A DNA stretch of 64,000 bases from Lycium barbarum (GCF_019175385.1 NC_083341.1:92096321-92160320), one strand, 5' to 3'; shown: positions 38,838-52,954, counted from the first letter of the stretch. The notes: generated by a model from the sequence alone, not told the origin. Translations and numbers: made by a program.

Positions 38838-39284
38838 TGTCACGACCCAACCGGAGGGCCGCGACAGGCACCCAGTGCTAGCCCACCCGGGCATCTCTTA
38901 TCATACCTTTACATTTACATCTAGGTGAGCCAAATACTAAATCGTACATTTCCATTCATCAATCATACTAGTCCTATTGGACAACAATATCTCTATATCA
39001 TCATTGGCATCTATGCCCATATCAATGTACATAAGCCGATGAGGCTAACAAAATGAAATCCATAATATAGGCCAACAAGGCCAAACACATCTAACCATAT
39101 ACACATGTCTACGAGCCTCTAAGGAGAGTATGTCATATCATATAGGCGGGACAGGACCCCGCTATGCCCATAAATATGTACACAAAAGAATAAGTACCAA
39201 AAGCTATAACTCCGAATGAAATGGAGCTCCGCTATGTAGTCCCTGAGAAATGTAGCTATGGGCCAAGTCCATCTCCCTGGGCAC

Positions 39285-39321
39285 CTGCGGGCATGACGCG
39301 GCGTCCACAAACAAAAGGACG
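39285..39321 (-). other. Twin hairpin, L2 left LTR
   Basis: cgtcc/ggacg perfect (39302-39306 with 39317-39321). ctgcg pairs with cgcgg imperfectly. Confidence 0.55.
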
Positions 39322-42300
39322 TCAGTACGAAGAATGTAAAGCATGATCAATATCAATATAGAAGCATAATAAGCGACACATGAAATATCATTCGATGGGA
39401 GATAGTAGAATTATCGTCATAAGCACTTACTCGCTTTTCATGGGGACTTTCCATTCCTAATGCGAGGTTGTGTACATACATCTAAATTCGTATCCGTTTT
39501 CATATCCGAACTCATTTACATTTCGTATCCATACTCGTATCCATATACATATCCTTATTCACATTCATAACATATACATATTCTTATTCATATTCGTATC
39601 ATATCCGTATTCATACTCATATCTATATCATATACATACCATAACATATACATAGCATTTACATAGCATGCCCGACCAAGAAAGGTTCGGTGTTTCACGT
39701 ACCCGACCATGGCTAGGCTCGGTTATCATACATACTTGGCCAACCAAGGCTCAAGGTTACACATACCTTGCCCTACCAAGGCTTCAGCGTTATCCGTACC
39801 AACTGCAGAGGTGTGCGCGCGTTACATAAATATATACATATTCTACCCGGCCTTATAAGCTCGGGGTTCAATAATAGTCATACATAGATACATATACATA
39901 ATAGCTAATGAGCATCTTTACTATTATCATCACTATCATTATCGTCATCATTATCGTCATCGCTATTATCGTCGTTATCGTATGGTTATCACTATCATCG
40001 TAGTTCATTACATCTATCCTTATAGGATTACTCGTCATATAAGGAACTTAGTACAATCGTAACATATCGAGAATCATAAGCTTAATAGCTTTTGAAGATA
40101 GAGTCATTTGGAGGACTTCATAGACTTATAAAAGATTTAGAAGATTGGCCAAAGAACCATGCCTTATGAAAGAAGGGTTAGCCTTACATACCTTTCCGTT
40201 CAACTATTTTAGCACTTGCAGTTTCTCCCTCGACGCTCACGTTTCTACCTTCATTGAAGTTATACTATCATTAGAAATCGATAGCTAGCATACATGACTA
40301 AAGCTAGAGAAAATTGGACAGCATTGTTATATCCCGTATTTTGCGTATTCGGATAATTCAAGATAATTGTGGGAAGTTAAGGGCAAGGCTATATTTTTGA
40401 CCTTGTTTAGCACACAAGTTGTTCATGAAAGTTTTGATGTGGAAATATTAAGAAAGGCTAGGGGTAAAAAGGGAAATTCGCAAGATGGCTCATAGAAAAA
40501 TGGAGGAAGGCCAAGGGAAAATTTGGAATTTGGAAAAATAAATTTTCATGAATTGCAAAAAAAAAAAAAAGATTGGGCTTGGATAATTTGGGCCAAAGTG
40601 GCCGTCCAAGTTGGGGGGGTGGGCCTTGGCCCACATGGATCAATTACACATGTGTATATTAGAAGACCAAGTAGTCATACTTTCATATTCATCCTTAGAA
40701 GACTCAAGAAACTTGGAGAGAAAAGAAAAAAAAAAAAAAAAAGAGAAGGCCTATTCGACCATGGTGCCAAAAAATTTGAAGATTTCAATCTTGATCAAAA
40801 AAATATTTTCTCCTAGCATTCCTACTAATTTGAAGGTCCTCTTTAACATGGTATAATTGTTGGAGCAAGAAGACTTCTCTTTGTTGCATGATCAGCCAAG
40901 TGAGAAGTAAGTGGAAAAAGGTAAGATTTAATCTTCTTTTATATGTTATGGATGGTTTGTATGTGTTGTAGAGTGTAGAAATGAATGAAATTCATGAAAA
41001 TATGAGTGTTGGGTTGAACCGTGTGGATGGTTGTTTTGTGTAGAAGTGATGAATTAATTTTACTTAGTATTTTAGTGGTTGTTGTTGTAGATTCTATGGT
41101 GCAAATGAAGGTTTAATGCTTCAAATTAGTATTGCAATTGTTTGTGGTTTGTTGGAGAAGTTAATGTGATTTGAATGTAGTCTCTTGTATTTATGGAGAA
41201 TAATGTTGCTAGCATGTGAATTGTTGATGTAGTTTATGAATTTGGAAGGAAAGAAAATATGTTGTCATTGTTCTTGTTGAATTTGGAAGGTTTCGGGTGA
41301 AGTGGTATGTTGGTTGCATTATTTGAAGTGTTCTTGAATCATGTTAGAATGATTTCGGATTAATACTTGAATGTGAAATCATCGATGTTAGCTTGACTAG
41401 GTGTGGTTGAATTGAATATAAGAGGAATGTCGTCGAATTGTGTAGAAAGGATTGCGAGTGATAGAATGCATTTGAAATAATTGTTGAAGTTGGAGATATG
41501 ATTATTGGTATTGTTGTTGATAATTTGGCCGAGTTGAATTCTCGGATTTGTTATTGATAAATTGGCCGAGTTAGATTCTCGGGGATGGTGTATTTACAGG
41601 GGAAATGCTGCAGAATATAAATGAATTCATTTGAAGGACCAAGACAAGCATATGTTGATGAGTCTAATGATTATGCCAATTCTCTTGAATGTAGACTAGC
41701 AAGTTTGGACGAACGAGTGTAGCTAATTGGACGTGGGACAGGTATGTAAAGCTCACCTTTTCTTTCTCTTGGCATGTCCTAGAGCTAAGTAAGCTATGAT
41801 ACTTATCTCGGGGTAACTCTATTCTTGATTCCGAGCTTGTTAATGCTTCTTATTCACTTCTTGATGTAAGTATACTTAGTATAGCCGAGCTTATTGTATG
41901 ATTGAATAACAAGAAAAGTTTGAAGAGTTCTGTAAGTGGTAATGTCCCTAACTTTCGTAGACGGTCTCGGATTGCTTGGAAATGGTCGTAGAGGTTTCTA
42001 TAATGAATAACGATACTTAAAAGGTACTTGGTATGATTGTTGCTCTAATTTTCCAAAAAAATAGCTTCTGAAACGTTCGTAGAAGGTTCTGTACTTCAAA
42101 CGCTCATAACTTTCTTATACTAAGTCGGATTGACCCGAAACGTGTTTATGATCTGTGACAAGTACGAAGCGTAACGATACCCATAATGAATCCATTCCTA
42201 GATGTAGGATATCCTGAGTTCTTTGACCTCTTGAGCCCGAAGGGGCATTCTCAAGTTGTGCGATTCCATAATGATGTCTAAATCCCAAAGGGGACATTCA

Positions 42301-42429
42301 TAAGGTCTTTCTTTTACCTATGCATTTTACATTTAAATTTGTGAGTCTCGAAGGAGACAAATGAAAAGGGTTTGATTTCATACATGATTTTCATAATAGT
42401 TTTTTTTCTATATGATTTCATGACGCGAC

Positions 42430-43145
42430 TGAGCGTGCTGTATAACGTATGGCCTCGGCTTAAGTCTGAGTGTGCTATGGCCTCAGCTTATGCCTGAGTG
42501 AGCTATGGCCTCAACTGATCACTGAGTGTGCTATGGCCTCAGCTTGTGCCTGAGTGTGCGATGGCCTCAACTTATGTCTGAGCGTGCTATATAACATATG
42601 GCCTCAGTTTATGTTATGCCAATTGAGTTGTGCATATGATTTTACTAATGATTTCGAGAAAACTAGTTTTATACTAAAGGAAATATAAAGTTTGATTTTC
42701 AAAACCACTCCGAAGGGGGTGCGAGATTTTACTAATTAGATTTTCAAAACCACTCCGAAGGGGGTGAGAGATTTTACTAATTAGATTTTTAAAAAAAATC
42801 ACTCTGAAGGGGGTGCGAGGTTTTACTACTTCATTTCATTTGCGACTTATGTTTACTTTCCATATCATTATTATTATTATGCCCGAAGGGGCCAGGATCA
42901 TTATTATTATGTCGGGACCGGCATGCCCGAAGGGGCCAGGGTAGTATTATGTCGAAATCGGCATGCCCGAAGTGGCCATCATCATTATTATGCCGGAAGC
43001 GGCCGTCTGAAGGGACTATTATGTTATTATACCAGAAGCGGCATGCCCGAAGGGGCCATCATCATTATTATTATGCCGGAAGCGGCCGTCCGAAGGGACT
43101 ATTATGTTACTATGCCGGAAGCGGCTGTCCGAAGAGACTATTGTG
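42430..43145. repeat. Three short-unit arrays in solo LTR S
   Basis: About six ~35-bp units with ctatggcctcagctt and ctgagtgtg (42430-42615); three ~50-bp units with 'accactccgaagggggtg' (42690-42825); six to seven units with tatgccggaagcgg and cgaaggg (42880-43145). They occupy the place where F and L3 have the gtgtcccggccc minisatellite. Confidence 0.8.
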
Positions 43146-43352
43146 ATACTATATTTATATTGTGTATTCTAGAATTTGTGTATGCCGTATGTATATTGTG
43201 TATGCTAGAATTTGCGTAAGGTACTATGTGGCACGGTTCAAAATGTTGTTCCAGGTATTCCCGGGTTGCTTCTAAACTTGTTTACTGTTGCGCCTTTCCT
43301 TGTGTTTATGATTCAGTAATGCTTTACATATTCAGTACATATTCCGTACTGA

Positions 43353-43389
43353 CCCCCTTTCTTCGGGGGCTGCGTTTCATGCCGCGCAG
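43353..43389 (+). other. Twin hairpin, solo LTR S
   Basis: ccccc (43353-43357) pairs with ggggg (43365-43369), and ctgcg (43370-43374) pairs with cgcag (43385-43389). All ten pairs are Watson-Crick. Confidence 0.7.
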
Positions 43390-44950
43390 GTGCATACAGA
43401 TGAGTAGAGGATGTTGCCAGAAGATGTTCCAGTTGAATTGGTGAGCTCCATTTCCTTCCGGAGTGTCGCCGAGTCAGAGTACTTAGACTATGGTATTTCT
43501 TCTATATTAGAGACTTTGTAGACAGTGTCCTGTGGTGCGATTGTCGAGATGTCGACAGAGTGATGTCAGTTGATCCATTTGTGTATGTTAAGAGAGCATG
43601 TATTTTAGATGATTTCAATTGGGTTAAAGCACTTATTTGATTGAAAGTTTTCATAATCGTTATAAAGATAATGACCTCTATTTGGAAAAGTTTCATGTTT
43701 TTAAAAGTTTTTGAAATGACAGATTTTGATAGAGCGAATGTCGAAGGGTTCGCTCGACTCTGATGAGAGTCGGGTACCCATCATGCCCTATCAAGATTAG
43801 GATGTGACAAGCATCTCCTTTATTTATACAACATTCCTCCATATCGTATATCAACTCCCAAACGTCAATAATACATTCACAATATCATAACAATAGCCTT
43901 TATTCATCCACATTATCTATATTTCCTAATTCATTTCCAATCACCCATATCCATGGTCATAACACACGACTACGTTCATTCATATACATTTCCAATCCCG
44001 TGTTCTTAACATCATTTATAACATATCAATATCACAACACATCAAGAATCAAGACTCAATTCAAGCTATTACTCAAAATGGCACTATTTCACATTCATGA
44101 CCCATTTTTCTACATCCTTCTACAATCCAAGTATTTCAACTTTAAAATACCTTAAACAACATGGAAATACCATAAATATTACCTTAGATGTTGTAGGAAC
44201 AATATTTGGGTGGAAATACTTCACTTGAGCCAAAACCCTAGTTCATCTCCAATGAGATTTCTTGATTTGGATGATCTTTTAATGGGTTTCTTACAGTTGA
44301 TTCACTTAGTTTATGTTGTTGATCACTAATACCTCTTGAATTCTTGTGGAATAATTGTAGAGATATGTTTTAGAGAGAAGGGGTGTGATATGGAAAATGA
44401 AATGAAATGAAATAAGACTTGGTCCCTCATTAAATACACCAATCTGTTCCCGACTAGTTCTACGGACCAACATACGGTCTGTATAATTTATACTGACCAT
44501 TTGTATGGCCGTAGAATTGGTCCAGTGAATGGTGACAATCTGGGCTGATTGTACGGTCCAACATACAGTCCGTATGTTTTATACGACCAGTATGTTTGGC
44601 TGTATAATCCCCAGTGATCCGAAGTTCGTTCTCGTCGAGTCGTTTGATCTCAAATCCTTATGGAACATTCTTAGCACTTTTTTACCACCTCATTAACAAT
44701 CTAAGGGACGTTATAACTCTCCTCCAAAGAATTATTAAATCCTTGTTAATTTGTTACTCGTAATTCCTTTTCGATCCCTATCGTATGCCTTGCCTCCTCT
44801 TGGCAACTTTCTCCCCCCTTTCTCGAATATCTTTGAAATCTTAATTAGGGTCATCAAATGTCATTCCTTACTTAATGAAATACCGTATACTCGTTCCCTT
44901 CACTAGTCTATTCACTTGTGCATCAACGGAAAGTTTTCCGAGGTGTAACA

Positions 44951-44986
44951 TTTTCCCCCTCTTAAGAACATTCGTTCTCGAATGTT
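44951..44986 (-). other. L2 polypurine tract and hairpin
   Basis: The plus strand ttttccccctctt (44951-44963) gives AAGAGGGGGAAAA on the element strand, flush with the LTR. aacattcg (44967-44974) pairs with cgaatgtt (44979-44986). Confidence 0.88.
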
Positions 44987-45153
44987 AAGTCGTCGGGGAT
45001 TCTATAAAAATTTCTCCATAGTTTCCCCTATAATATGGCACTACCATCTTGTCACAACATCCCATAATAACAATGCCTCACAGGGCCACAACATAATAGC
45101 AATAGAATTTGTCCACACACGACCCAAAAGCATAAAAGGAAAACATACATACC

Positions 45154-48100
45154 TTATGATCTTGATATCTCATCTTGGATTTCTTCTAAGGGCTGAAATA
45201 AATGCGGGTACTTGGATCGCATAATTTCTTCTCCTTCCCATGTCATTTCTTCTCGTTTATTGCTTCTCCATAAAACCTTAACTGGGGCCACCTCTTTATT
45301 TCTAAGCCTCCGTCCTTACCTATCTAATATGGAAATGGGTACCTCTTCATAAGTTAACTTTTCTGTCACTCGTACATCACTTACTGGCACGATCCTAGTA
45401 GGATCTCCAACACATTTACGAAGCATCGAGACATGGAAAACTGGGTGAACTGACTCTAAATCAGGAGGTAGATCTAACTTGTAGGCCACTTTTCCTATTT
45501 TGCGTCCAATCTCATAAGGCCCAATGTATCAGGGACTAAGCTTCCCCTTTTTGCCAAATCTCATTACACTCTTCATTGGTAACACTTTCAAGAATACCCA
45601 ATCTTTCACTTGGACCTCTAAGTCCCTTCGAGGATTATTCACATAGGACTTTTGACGACTTTGGGCTGCTAATAACCGATCTTGTATGAGCTTGACTTTC
45701 TCTATGGCTTGCTGGACCAAGTCTGGCCCTATCAATTTTGTCTCTCCTACCTCGAACCACCCAATTGGGAATCTACACTTTCGCCCATATAAAGCCTCAT
45801 ACGGTGCCATTTGAATGCTAGAATGATAACTATTGTTATAAGCAAATTCAATGAGTGGCAAGTGATCATCCCAATTACCTCCAAAATCTATCATACATGC
45901 CCGTAACATATCTTCAAGAGTCTGAATGGTAGGTTCAGCTTGTCCATCAGTCTGCGGATGAAATGTCGTGCTAAGGCTCACTTGGGTCCCTAAACCCTCT
46001 TGGAAGGACTTCCAAAAATTAGCTGTAAACTGAGTCCCTCTATCAAAGATAATACATGCTGGGACACCATGGAGTGGCACTATCTCTCTAACATAAAGCT
46101 TTGCATAATCTTCCGCCACATATGTCGTTCTGACTGGTAAGAAATGAGTTGACTTCGTGAGTCTATCCACAATCACCCATATAGAATAATACTTACGTCG
46201 AGAATGGGGTAAGCCTATAAATAAGTCCATGTTAATTACTTCCCACTTCCAAGTTGGAATTTCAATAGCTTGCAACAATCCGCCCGGCTTTTGGTGCTCG
46301 ATTTTCACTTGTTGACAGTTGGAACATTGAGCTACGAATTCCGCTATATCTTTGTTCATCCCATTCCACCAATATATAGATCTAAGATCATGGTACATTT
46401 TCGTCGCTCCAGGATACACAGAATAACGGGAGGAATGAGCTTCTCTCAATATTTGGTGGCGTAAACCTGCCACATCGGGAACACATAGTCTGCCTTGTCA
46501 TCAGAGAGCTCCGTCTTATGAAATATCAAATGACGACTCCTCTTTCTGAGGGAGTGTATCTCTGTAATGCATTAGCATGGAATCTTCGTATTGTCGCTCT
46601 TTCACTTCCGCTACTAGCGACGAGACTGATGAATTCTGAATGGTAGTTTCCCTGCTACCTGAGTCCACTACTCGAACTCCTAGGCTAGCTAACTGCTGGA
46701 GCTCACGAGCCATTTCTCTCTTCTCTGGTCGTACATCACACAAACTCCCCATCGATCTACGACTAAGAGCATCAGCCACAATATTTGCCTTTCCGGGGTG
46801 ATATAGAATATCAACATCATAATCCTTTAGCAATTCCAACCATCGTCGTTGCCGCAAATTCAACTCTTCCTGCTTGAAGATATACTGAAGGCTCTTATGA
46901 TCTGTATAAATATCCACATGGACACCATATAAATATTGTCTCCATATCTTTAATGCATGAACCACTGCAGCCAATTCTAGGTCATGGGTTGGATAATTTT
47001 CTCATGTTCCCGTAATTGCCTTGAAGCATATGCAATCACCTTACCATGTTGCATCAACACACAACCTAGCGCAATGCCTGAAGCATCGCAATAAACAACA
47101 TATCCTCCCAATCCCTCTGGAAGTGTCAGGACTGGGGCAGAAGTCAATCTATCTTTTAACTCTTGGAAACTACGTTCACAAGTATGTGTCTATTGAAACT
47201 TTACTGATTTCTGGGTCAACTTTGTGAGTGGTGCATAAATAGAAGAAAAACCCTCAACAAATCTCCTGTAATAACCTACTAAGCCCAGAAAACTATGAAC
47301 CTCCGTAGGAGTTATGGGCCTTGGCCAAGTCTTCACGGCCTCAATCTTTTGACTATCTACCCGAATACCATTGGCGGCAACAATGTGCCCTAGAAACGTC
47401 ACCGAGTTCAACCAAAACTCACACTTATAAAATTTTGCAAACAACTCTCGAGCTTGAAGAACTCTAAGGACCGTACGCAAATAATCCGCATGTTCTGCCT
47501 CGGATCTAGAATACACCAAGATATCGTCGATGAATACAATCACAAATAGATCTAAGAAGGGCCTGAACACGTTGTTCATCAAATCCATAAATACTGCCGG
47601 TGCATTAGTTAGCCCAAATGACATTACCTGGAACTCAAAGTGACCATATCTTGTTATGAAGTCTGTCTTAGGGATATCATCCTCCCTAACTCTCACTTGA
47701 TGATATCCTAACCTCAAATCGATCTTTGAAAACCATTTGGCACCTTGCAATTGATCAAATAAGTCATCAATCCTTGGAATTGGATATTTGTTCTTAATCG
47801 TCACCTTATTCAATTGCCGATAGTCAATGTACATTCTCAAGGAGCCATCTTTCTTTCGGATAAACAACACGGGTGCTCCCCAAGGGGATGAACTAGGCCT
47901 AATAAAGCCTTTCTCAAGCAAGTCTTTCAATTGCTCCTTCAACTCTTTCAATTCTGCAGGTGTCGTTCTATAAGGAGGAATAGATATAGGCTTAGTGTCT
48001 GGCAACACATCAATAGCAAAATCAATCTCCCGCTCAGGAGGGAGGCCTGGAAGCTCTTCCGGAAACACATCCGGAAATTCATTCACCACGGGAACTGACT

Positions 48101-48720
48101 GAAGAGTTGGCGATTCAACTTCTACATCTTGAACCCGAACTAGATGATAAATACATCCCTTCGTGATCATTTTCCTTGCCTTTAGATAGGAAACAAACCT
48201 ACCTTTTGGTGACGCAGTATTCCCTTTCCATTCTAAAACTGGTTCTCCCGGAAATTGGAAACGAACCATTTTCATTCTACAATCAACATTGGCATAGCAA
48301 GAAGCCAACCAATCCATGCCCATAATAACATCAAAGTCTACCATTTTTAACTCATGCAAGTGAATCATAGTACGACGGTCACAAATCACGATTATGCAGT
48401 TTCTATATACTCGACTAGCTATTACCGATTCATCAACGGGTGTAGACACCTCAAAAGGTTTGATCGACTCCAGTTCGACTCTAAGTCGACCCGCAATATA
48501 CGGAGTAACATATGACAATGTGGAGCCCGGATCAATCAAAGCATATACATCATGAGAAAATACCGATAATATACCTGTGACCACATCAGGAGAAGACTCA
48601 AGATCTTGGCGTCCAGCCAAAGCATAAATACAATGTTGTGGACCGCTAGAACGGGGGACTCTCCCTCTGTCTCTACCATGGCCGACTGGCGCATGTGAAC
48701 CTGGCCCCATAGGGCGTACA
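45154..48720 (-). pseudogene. L2 pol (protease to chromodomain), disrupted
   Basis: The protease region has DPGSTLSYV (about 48510-48540) and continues in the gag frame. RT and the start of RNase H are open from about 48710 to 47190 ([18 protein letters not shown]). TAG at 47190-47192 replaces a Trp codon. A 2-bp loss near 46993-47003 shifts the frame. RNase H/integrase then run 46974-46516 and 46473-45529, separated by TAA at 46516. Integrase has the CSNCQQVK zinc site and [19 protein letters not shown] retains the catalytic Glu with a neighbouring change. TGA at 45529 (CGA in relatives) and TAA within LDR*GRRLRNKE interrupt the GPY/chromodomain part, which ends at TAA 45154-45156. Closest in this window to A and B. 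Confidence 0.92.
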
Positions 48721-49901
48721 GATGCTGAAGATCCGGCTACCGGCCCTGAAGCCTGGGTCCTACCTCTACCATGAACTTAGGGGCAATCACGCATAATATG
48801 GCTTGGTAGACCACATGAATAGAAAACCTCCGAACCCAATCGGCATGGACCCCAATGCAACTTCCCACACTGGAACATCATGGCACGTGTGACCTCGCCT
48901 GACCCGAATCGACTCTGGCCTTAAAACCGTGGAGGCGCACTAGTCATAGAATAGCCTGAATGCCTAAAAAAAGGTTATCTGTGCCCGCCTCTAAACTCAC
49001 TCATCGGACCCAAAGATCTAGCCCTCTTGCTATGTCCCCTATTATTCTCACGTTCACTTTTTTGCTGTTGTAGACTTTCTTCTAAAATTTGAGCATGGGC
49101 CTGAATGCGAGAAATATCCATATTATTCTGAATGGACGCAGTCAAGCACCTATCCATCAAATGTGGCCCTAGGCCTTTCACAAATCGGTGTACCCGGTCA
49201 CCCATATCCGCTACCATGGCCGAAGCATACCTGGCCAAAGAATTAAAGCGGAGACTATACTCTAAAGCACTCATGCTACCTTGCTTCAAATTTATGAATT
49301 TATCGGATCTAGCTCGCTGAACTTCTGGAGGCATATATTGTCGGAGGAAAGCATCAACAAATTCTTGCCATACCGGGGGAGGTGCATTGGCTCCCCGTGA
49401 AGCCATCCAAACTGTAAACCAATGGATCGAGACATCTCTCAATCTATATGAAGCTAACTACACCGATTCGGTGTCCGAAGCATGTATCAAACGAAGCGTC
49501 CTCAACATTCCATCAATAAAATTCTGAGGGTCCTCATCCGGCTTTAATCCAAATACTTTCGGAGGGTTTAAGCTAATGAAATCACGGGCCTTTGCGCTAA
49601 CAGCCCTATCAGCCTGCCCTGCACTTTGCCGCTGAGTCTGAGCAGCAACCAATTGAGTAAGAAAATGAATGGCCTGTTTTACATCTTGGCCCGAAGCATC
49701 CGGTGGAGGAGCCGGAGGTGCTGGGACTGGAGCTGAGGTTCCCTCACGCTCCTCAGAAATAGGCACTTTCTGGGAGGACTGAGATTGAGCCGCATTCTGG
49801 GACTCACTTTCCTCTACAACTATTGGCGGTGCCCTTTAAGCCCGCTTTTCTGCCACTGTCTTGCCCTTTTGGGCTGCCATAGCCTTTCTCTTTACATGCA
49901 T
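48721..49901 (-). pseudogene. L2 gag, disrupted
   Basis: The ATG at 49901-49899 starts MHVKRKAMAAQKGK, the same leader as L3 and D. The frame is that of the protease and RT, so gag and pol were one frame. A TAA near 49836 and TAG at 49458-49460 (in the SVELASHRLRD motif of L3) break it. The capsid part is open 49442-48975 (PEVQRARSDKFINLKQGSMS..., HRFVKGLGPHLMDRC). TAA at 48975 is followed by two zinc knuckles near 48780-48900, ending SCGLPSHIMRDCP. Expected length about 390-400 codons. Confidence 0.85.
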
Positions 49902-50093
49902 CTCTGAAATACACAATACACGGTTAAGGAGAAGGAAGTTCTTATATCATAGCTCTATCGCACGATGTTATGAAGAAAGAAGGTCAATCATTCCTAAAAT
50001 GCCCCCAGCCTCTTGTTTATAAGTGTGGCGGCAACACACCCATAACCATGACTCTACTGGACACGACTCGTAGACACACCCTAGGACAGAACT

Positions 50094-50105
50094 GCTCTGA
50101 TACCA
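50094..50105 (-). other. L2 primer-binding site (tRNA-iMet)
   Basis: TGGTATCAGAGC on the minus strand, four bases from the right LTR. Confidence 0.92.
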
Positions 50106-50554
50106 CTTTTGTCACGACCCAACCGGAGGGTCGCGACGGGCACCCGTTGCTAGCCCACCCGGGTACCTCTTATCATACCTTTACATTTACATCTAGGTGA
50201 GCCACATACTAAATCGTACATTTCCATTCATCAATCATACTAGTCCCATTGGAAACAATACCTCTATATCATCATTGGTATCTATGCCCATATCAATGTA
50301 CATAAGCCGACGAGGCTAGAAAAAGGAAATCCAAAATATAGGCCTACAAGGCCAAACATATCTAACCATATACACATGTCTACGAGCCTCTAAGAAGAGT
50401 ATGTCATATCATATAGGCGGGACAAGATCCCGCTATGCCCATAAATATGTACACAAAAGAATAAGTACCAAAAGCTATAGCTCCGAATGAAATGGAGCTC
50501 CGCTATGTAGTCCCTGAGAAATGTAGCTATGGGCCATGTTTGTCTCCTGGGAAC

Positions 50555-50591
50555 CTGCGGGCATGACACAACGTCCACAAGCAAAAGGACG
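50555..50591 (-). other. Twin hairpin, L2 right LTR
   Basis: cgtcc/ggacg intact; the second stem has decayed to ctgcg..cacaa. Confidence 0.5.
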
Positions 50592-52744
50592 TTAGTACGA
50601 AGAATGTACTGAGTATGTAAAGCATGATCAATATCAATATAGGAGCATAATAAGCGACACGAGAGATAGCATTAGATGGGAGATAGTAGAATCAACGTCA
50701 TAAGCACTTACTCGCTTTTCATGGGGACTTTCCATTCCAAATGCGAGGTTGTGTACATACATCTGAATTTGTATCCGTTTTCATATCCGTACTCATTTAC
50801 ATTTCGTATCCATACTCGTATCCATATATATATCCTTATTCACATTCATAACATATACATATTCTTATTCATATTCGTATCATATCCGTATTCATACTCA
50901 TATCTATAGCATATACATAACCATAGCATATACGTAGCATTTACATAGCATGCCCGACCAAGAAAGGTTCGATGTTTCACGTACCCGACCATGGCTAGGC
51001 TCGGTTATCATACATACTTGGCCAACCAAGGCTCAAGGTTACACATACCTGGACCTACCAAGGCTTCAGGGTTATCCGTACCAACTGCAGAGGTGCGCGT
51101 TACATAAATATATACATATTCTACCCGACCTTATAAGCTCGGGGTTCCATAATAGTCATACATAGATACATATATATAATAGCTCATGAGCATCTTTACT
51201 ATTATCATCACTATCATTATCGTCATCGCTATTATCGTCGTTATCGTATCGTTATCACTATCATCGTCGTTCATTACATCTATCCATATAGGATTACTCG
51301 TCATATTAGGAACTTAGTACAATCGTAACATATCGAGAATCATAAGCTTAATAGCTTTTGAAGATAGAGTCATTTGGAGGACATCATAGACTTATAAAAG
51401 ATTTAGATGATTGGCCAAAGAACCATGCCTTATGAAAGAAGGGTTAGCTTTACATACCTTTCCTTTCAACTATTTTACCACTTGCACGTTCTCCTTCGAC
51501 GCTCACGTTTCTACCTTCATTGAAGTTATACTATCATTAGAAATCGATAGCTAGTATACACGACTAAAGCTAGAGAAAATTGGACAGCATCTCCTTTATT
51601 TATACAACATTCCTTCATATCTTATATCAACTCCCATCAATAATACATTCACAATATCATAACAATAGCCTATATTCATCCACATTATCTATATTTCTCA
51701 ATTCACTTCCAACCACCCATATCCCTGGTCATAAGACACGACTACGTTAATTCATACACATTGCCTATCCCGTGTTAACATCATTTATAACATATCAATA
51801 TCACTACACATCAAGAATCATGACTCAATTCAAGTTATTACTGAAAATGGCACTATTCCACATTCATGACCCATTTTTCTACATCCTTCTACAATCCAAG
51901 TATTTCAACTTTCAAATACCTTAAACAACATGGAAATACCATAAATCTTACCTTAGATGTTGTAGGAACAAGATTTGGGTGGAAATACTTCACTTGAGCC
52001 AAAACCCTAGTTCATTTCCAATGAGATTTCTTGACTTGGATGATCTTTTAATGTGTTCCTTACACTTGATTCACTTAGTTTATGTTGTTGATCACTAATA
52101 CCTCTTGAATTCTTGTGGAATAAATGTAGAGAGAAGGGGTGTGATATGAAAATGAAATGAAATAAGACTTGGTCCCTCATTAAATACGCCAATCTGTTCC
52201 CGACCAGTTCTACGGACCAACATACGGTCCGTATAATTTATACTGCCCGTATGTCTGGCCGTAGAATTGGTCCAGAGAAAGGTGACAATCTGGGCTGATT
52301 GTACGTGTCACGACCCAACCCCGTAGGCCGCGACTAGTGCCCGACATGGGCACCCGTACCTACTCACTAACCGATTTACACTTACGTTTACATATTACGA
52401 ATCCCGTATATACAAAATCATATACATGTCATTTGAGTCGTTACTTATACCATAACATATAAATCGATCAAGTTACGTAGTGTAGGAAAAAGCCGGACAC
52501 AAACCAAATAGACATCACTAAACAAACACGACCCATGAGCCACATACATGTCTACAGGCCTCTAATACAGACAACAGAATCTAATGACGGGAAAGGGCCC
52601 CGCCGTACCCAAAATAGTCATAAATACAAAGATATGTACAGCAGAAAGATCTGTACCGAAAGTGTGTGCTCCGGATCAAAGGAGCGCTTCAAACAGCAGA
52701 ATGTGTATCCTAAGCCGGCGGATCACCTCTATAGACGTTTGTAC

Positions 52745-52780
52745 CTGCGGGTATGAAACGCAGCCCCCGAAGAAAAGGGG
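52745..52780 (-). other. Twin hairpin, L3 left LTR
   Basis: ctgcg/cgcag and cccc/gggg stems intact. Confidence 0.65.
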
Positions 52781-52954
52781 TCAGTACGGAAAATGTACCG
52801 AGCATGTAAGGCATGAAATACAGAACGGGGAGTCATAGCCAGAAATGGAAACTCTACAGAACCAGCAAAACTGTGAAAAAGAATCACCAATACGTTTTAT
52901 TTGGTGTAACAAAGTAGTATGCCTCAAATCATGAATCATATACATATATATACA

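Larger units (their letters stand above)
40325..43809 (+). mobile_element. S: solo LTR, 3485 bp, plus orientation, inside the L2 left LTR
   Basis: Perfect duplications agcat (40320-40324 and 43810-43814). The uninterrupted target 'ttggacagcatctcc' is preserved in the L2 right LTR at 51578-51592. Starts tgttatatcccg and ends gatgtgaca. Same family as Y, F and L3, opposite orientation. It contains AGGTATGTAAAGCT (41740-41753), internal repeat arrays (42430-43145) and the twin hairpin. A run of A (40558-40570) and gaaaaaaa tracts are near its start. No gene seen. Confidence 0.93.
38838..44950 (-). repeat. L2 left LTR (3' LTR), split by solo LTR S
   Basis: Pieces 38838-40324 and 43815-44950. Contains a 'catatccgtattc'-type degenerate array (39480-39660), the agccttacatacct block (40180-40193), and a tacggtctgtata-type inverted-repeat cluster at 44455-44610. 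End ttttccgaggtgtaaca at 44950. No gene seen. Confidence 0.9.

Noticed and set aside
39470..39655. HIHI/YPYS-rich frames in the L2 LTRs (also 50676-50909)
   Set aside because: Come from the catatccgtattc degenerate array, not a gene.
42923..43219. 98-codon and 65-codon frames with repeated GSGR-type words in S
   Set aside because: Translation of the tatgccggaagcgg array; frame retention follows unit length by chance.
50094..50109. tRNA gene fragment (tRNA-Met 3' end complement)
   Set aside because: Only 12 bases match, placed next to the LTR, as expected for a primer-binding site.
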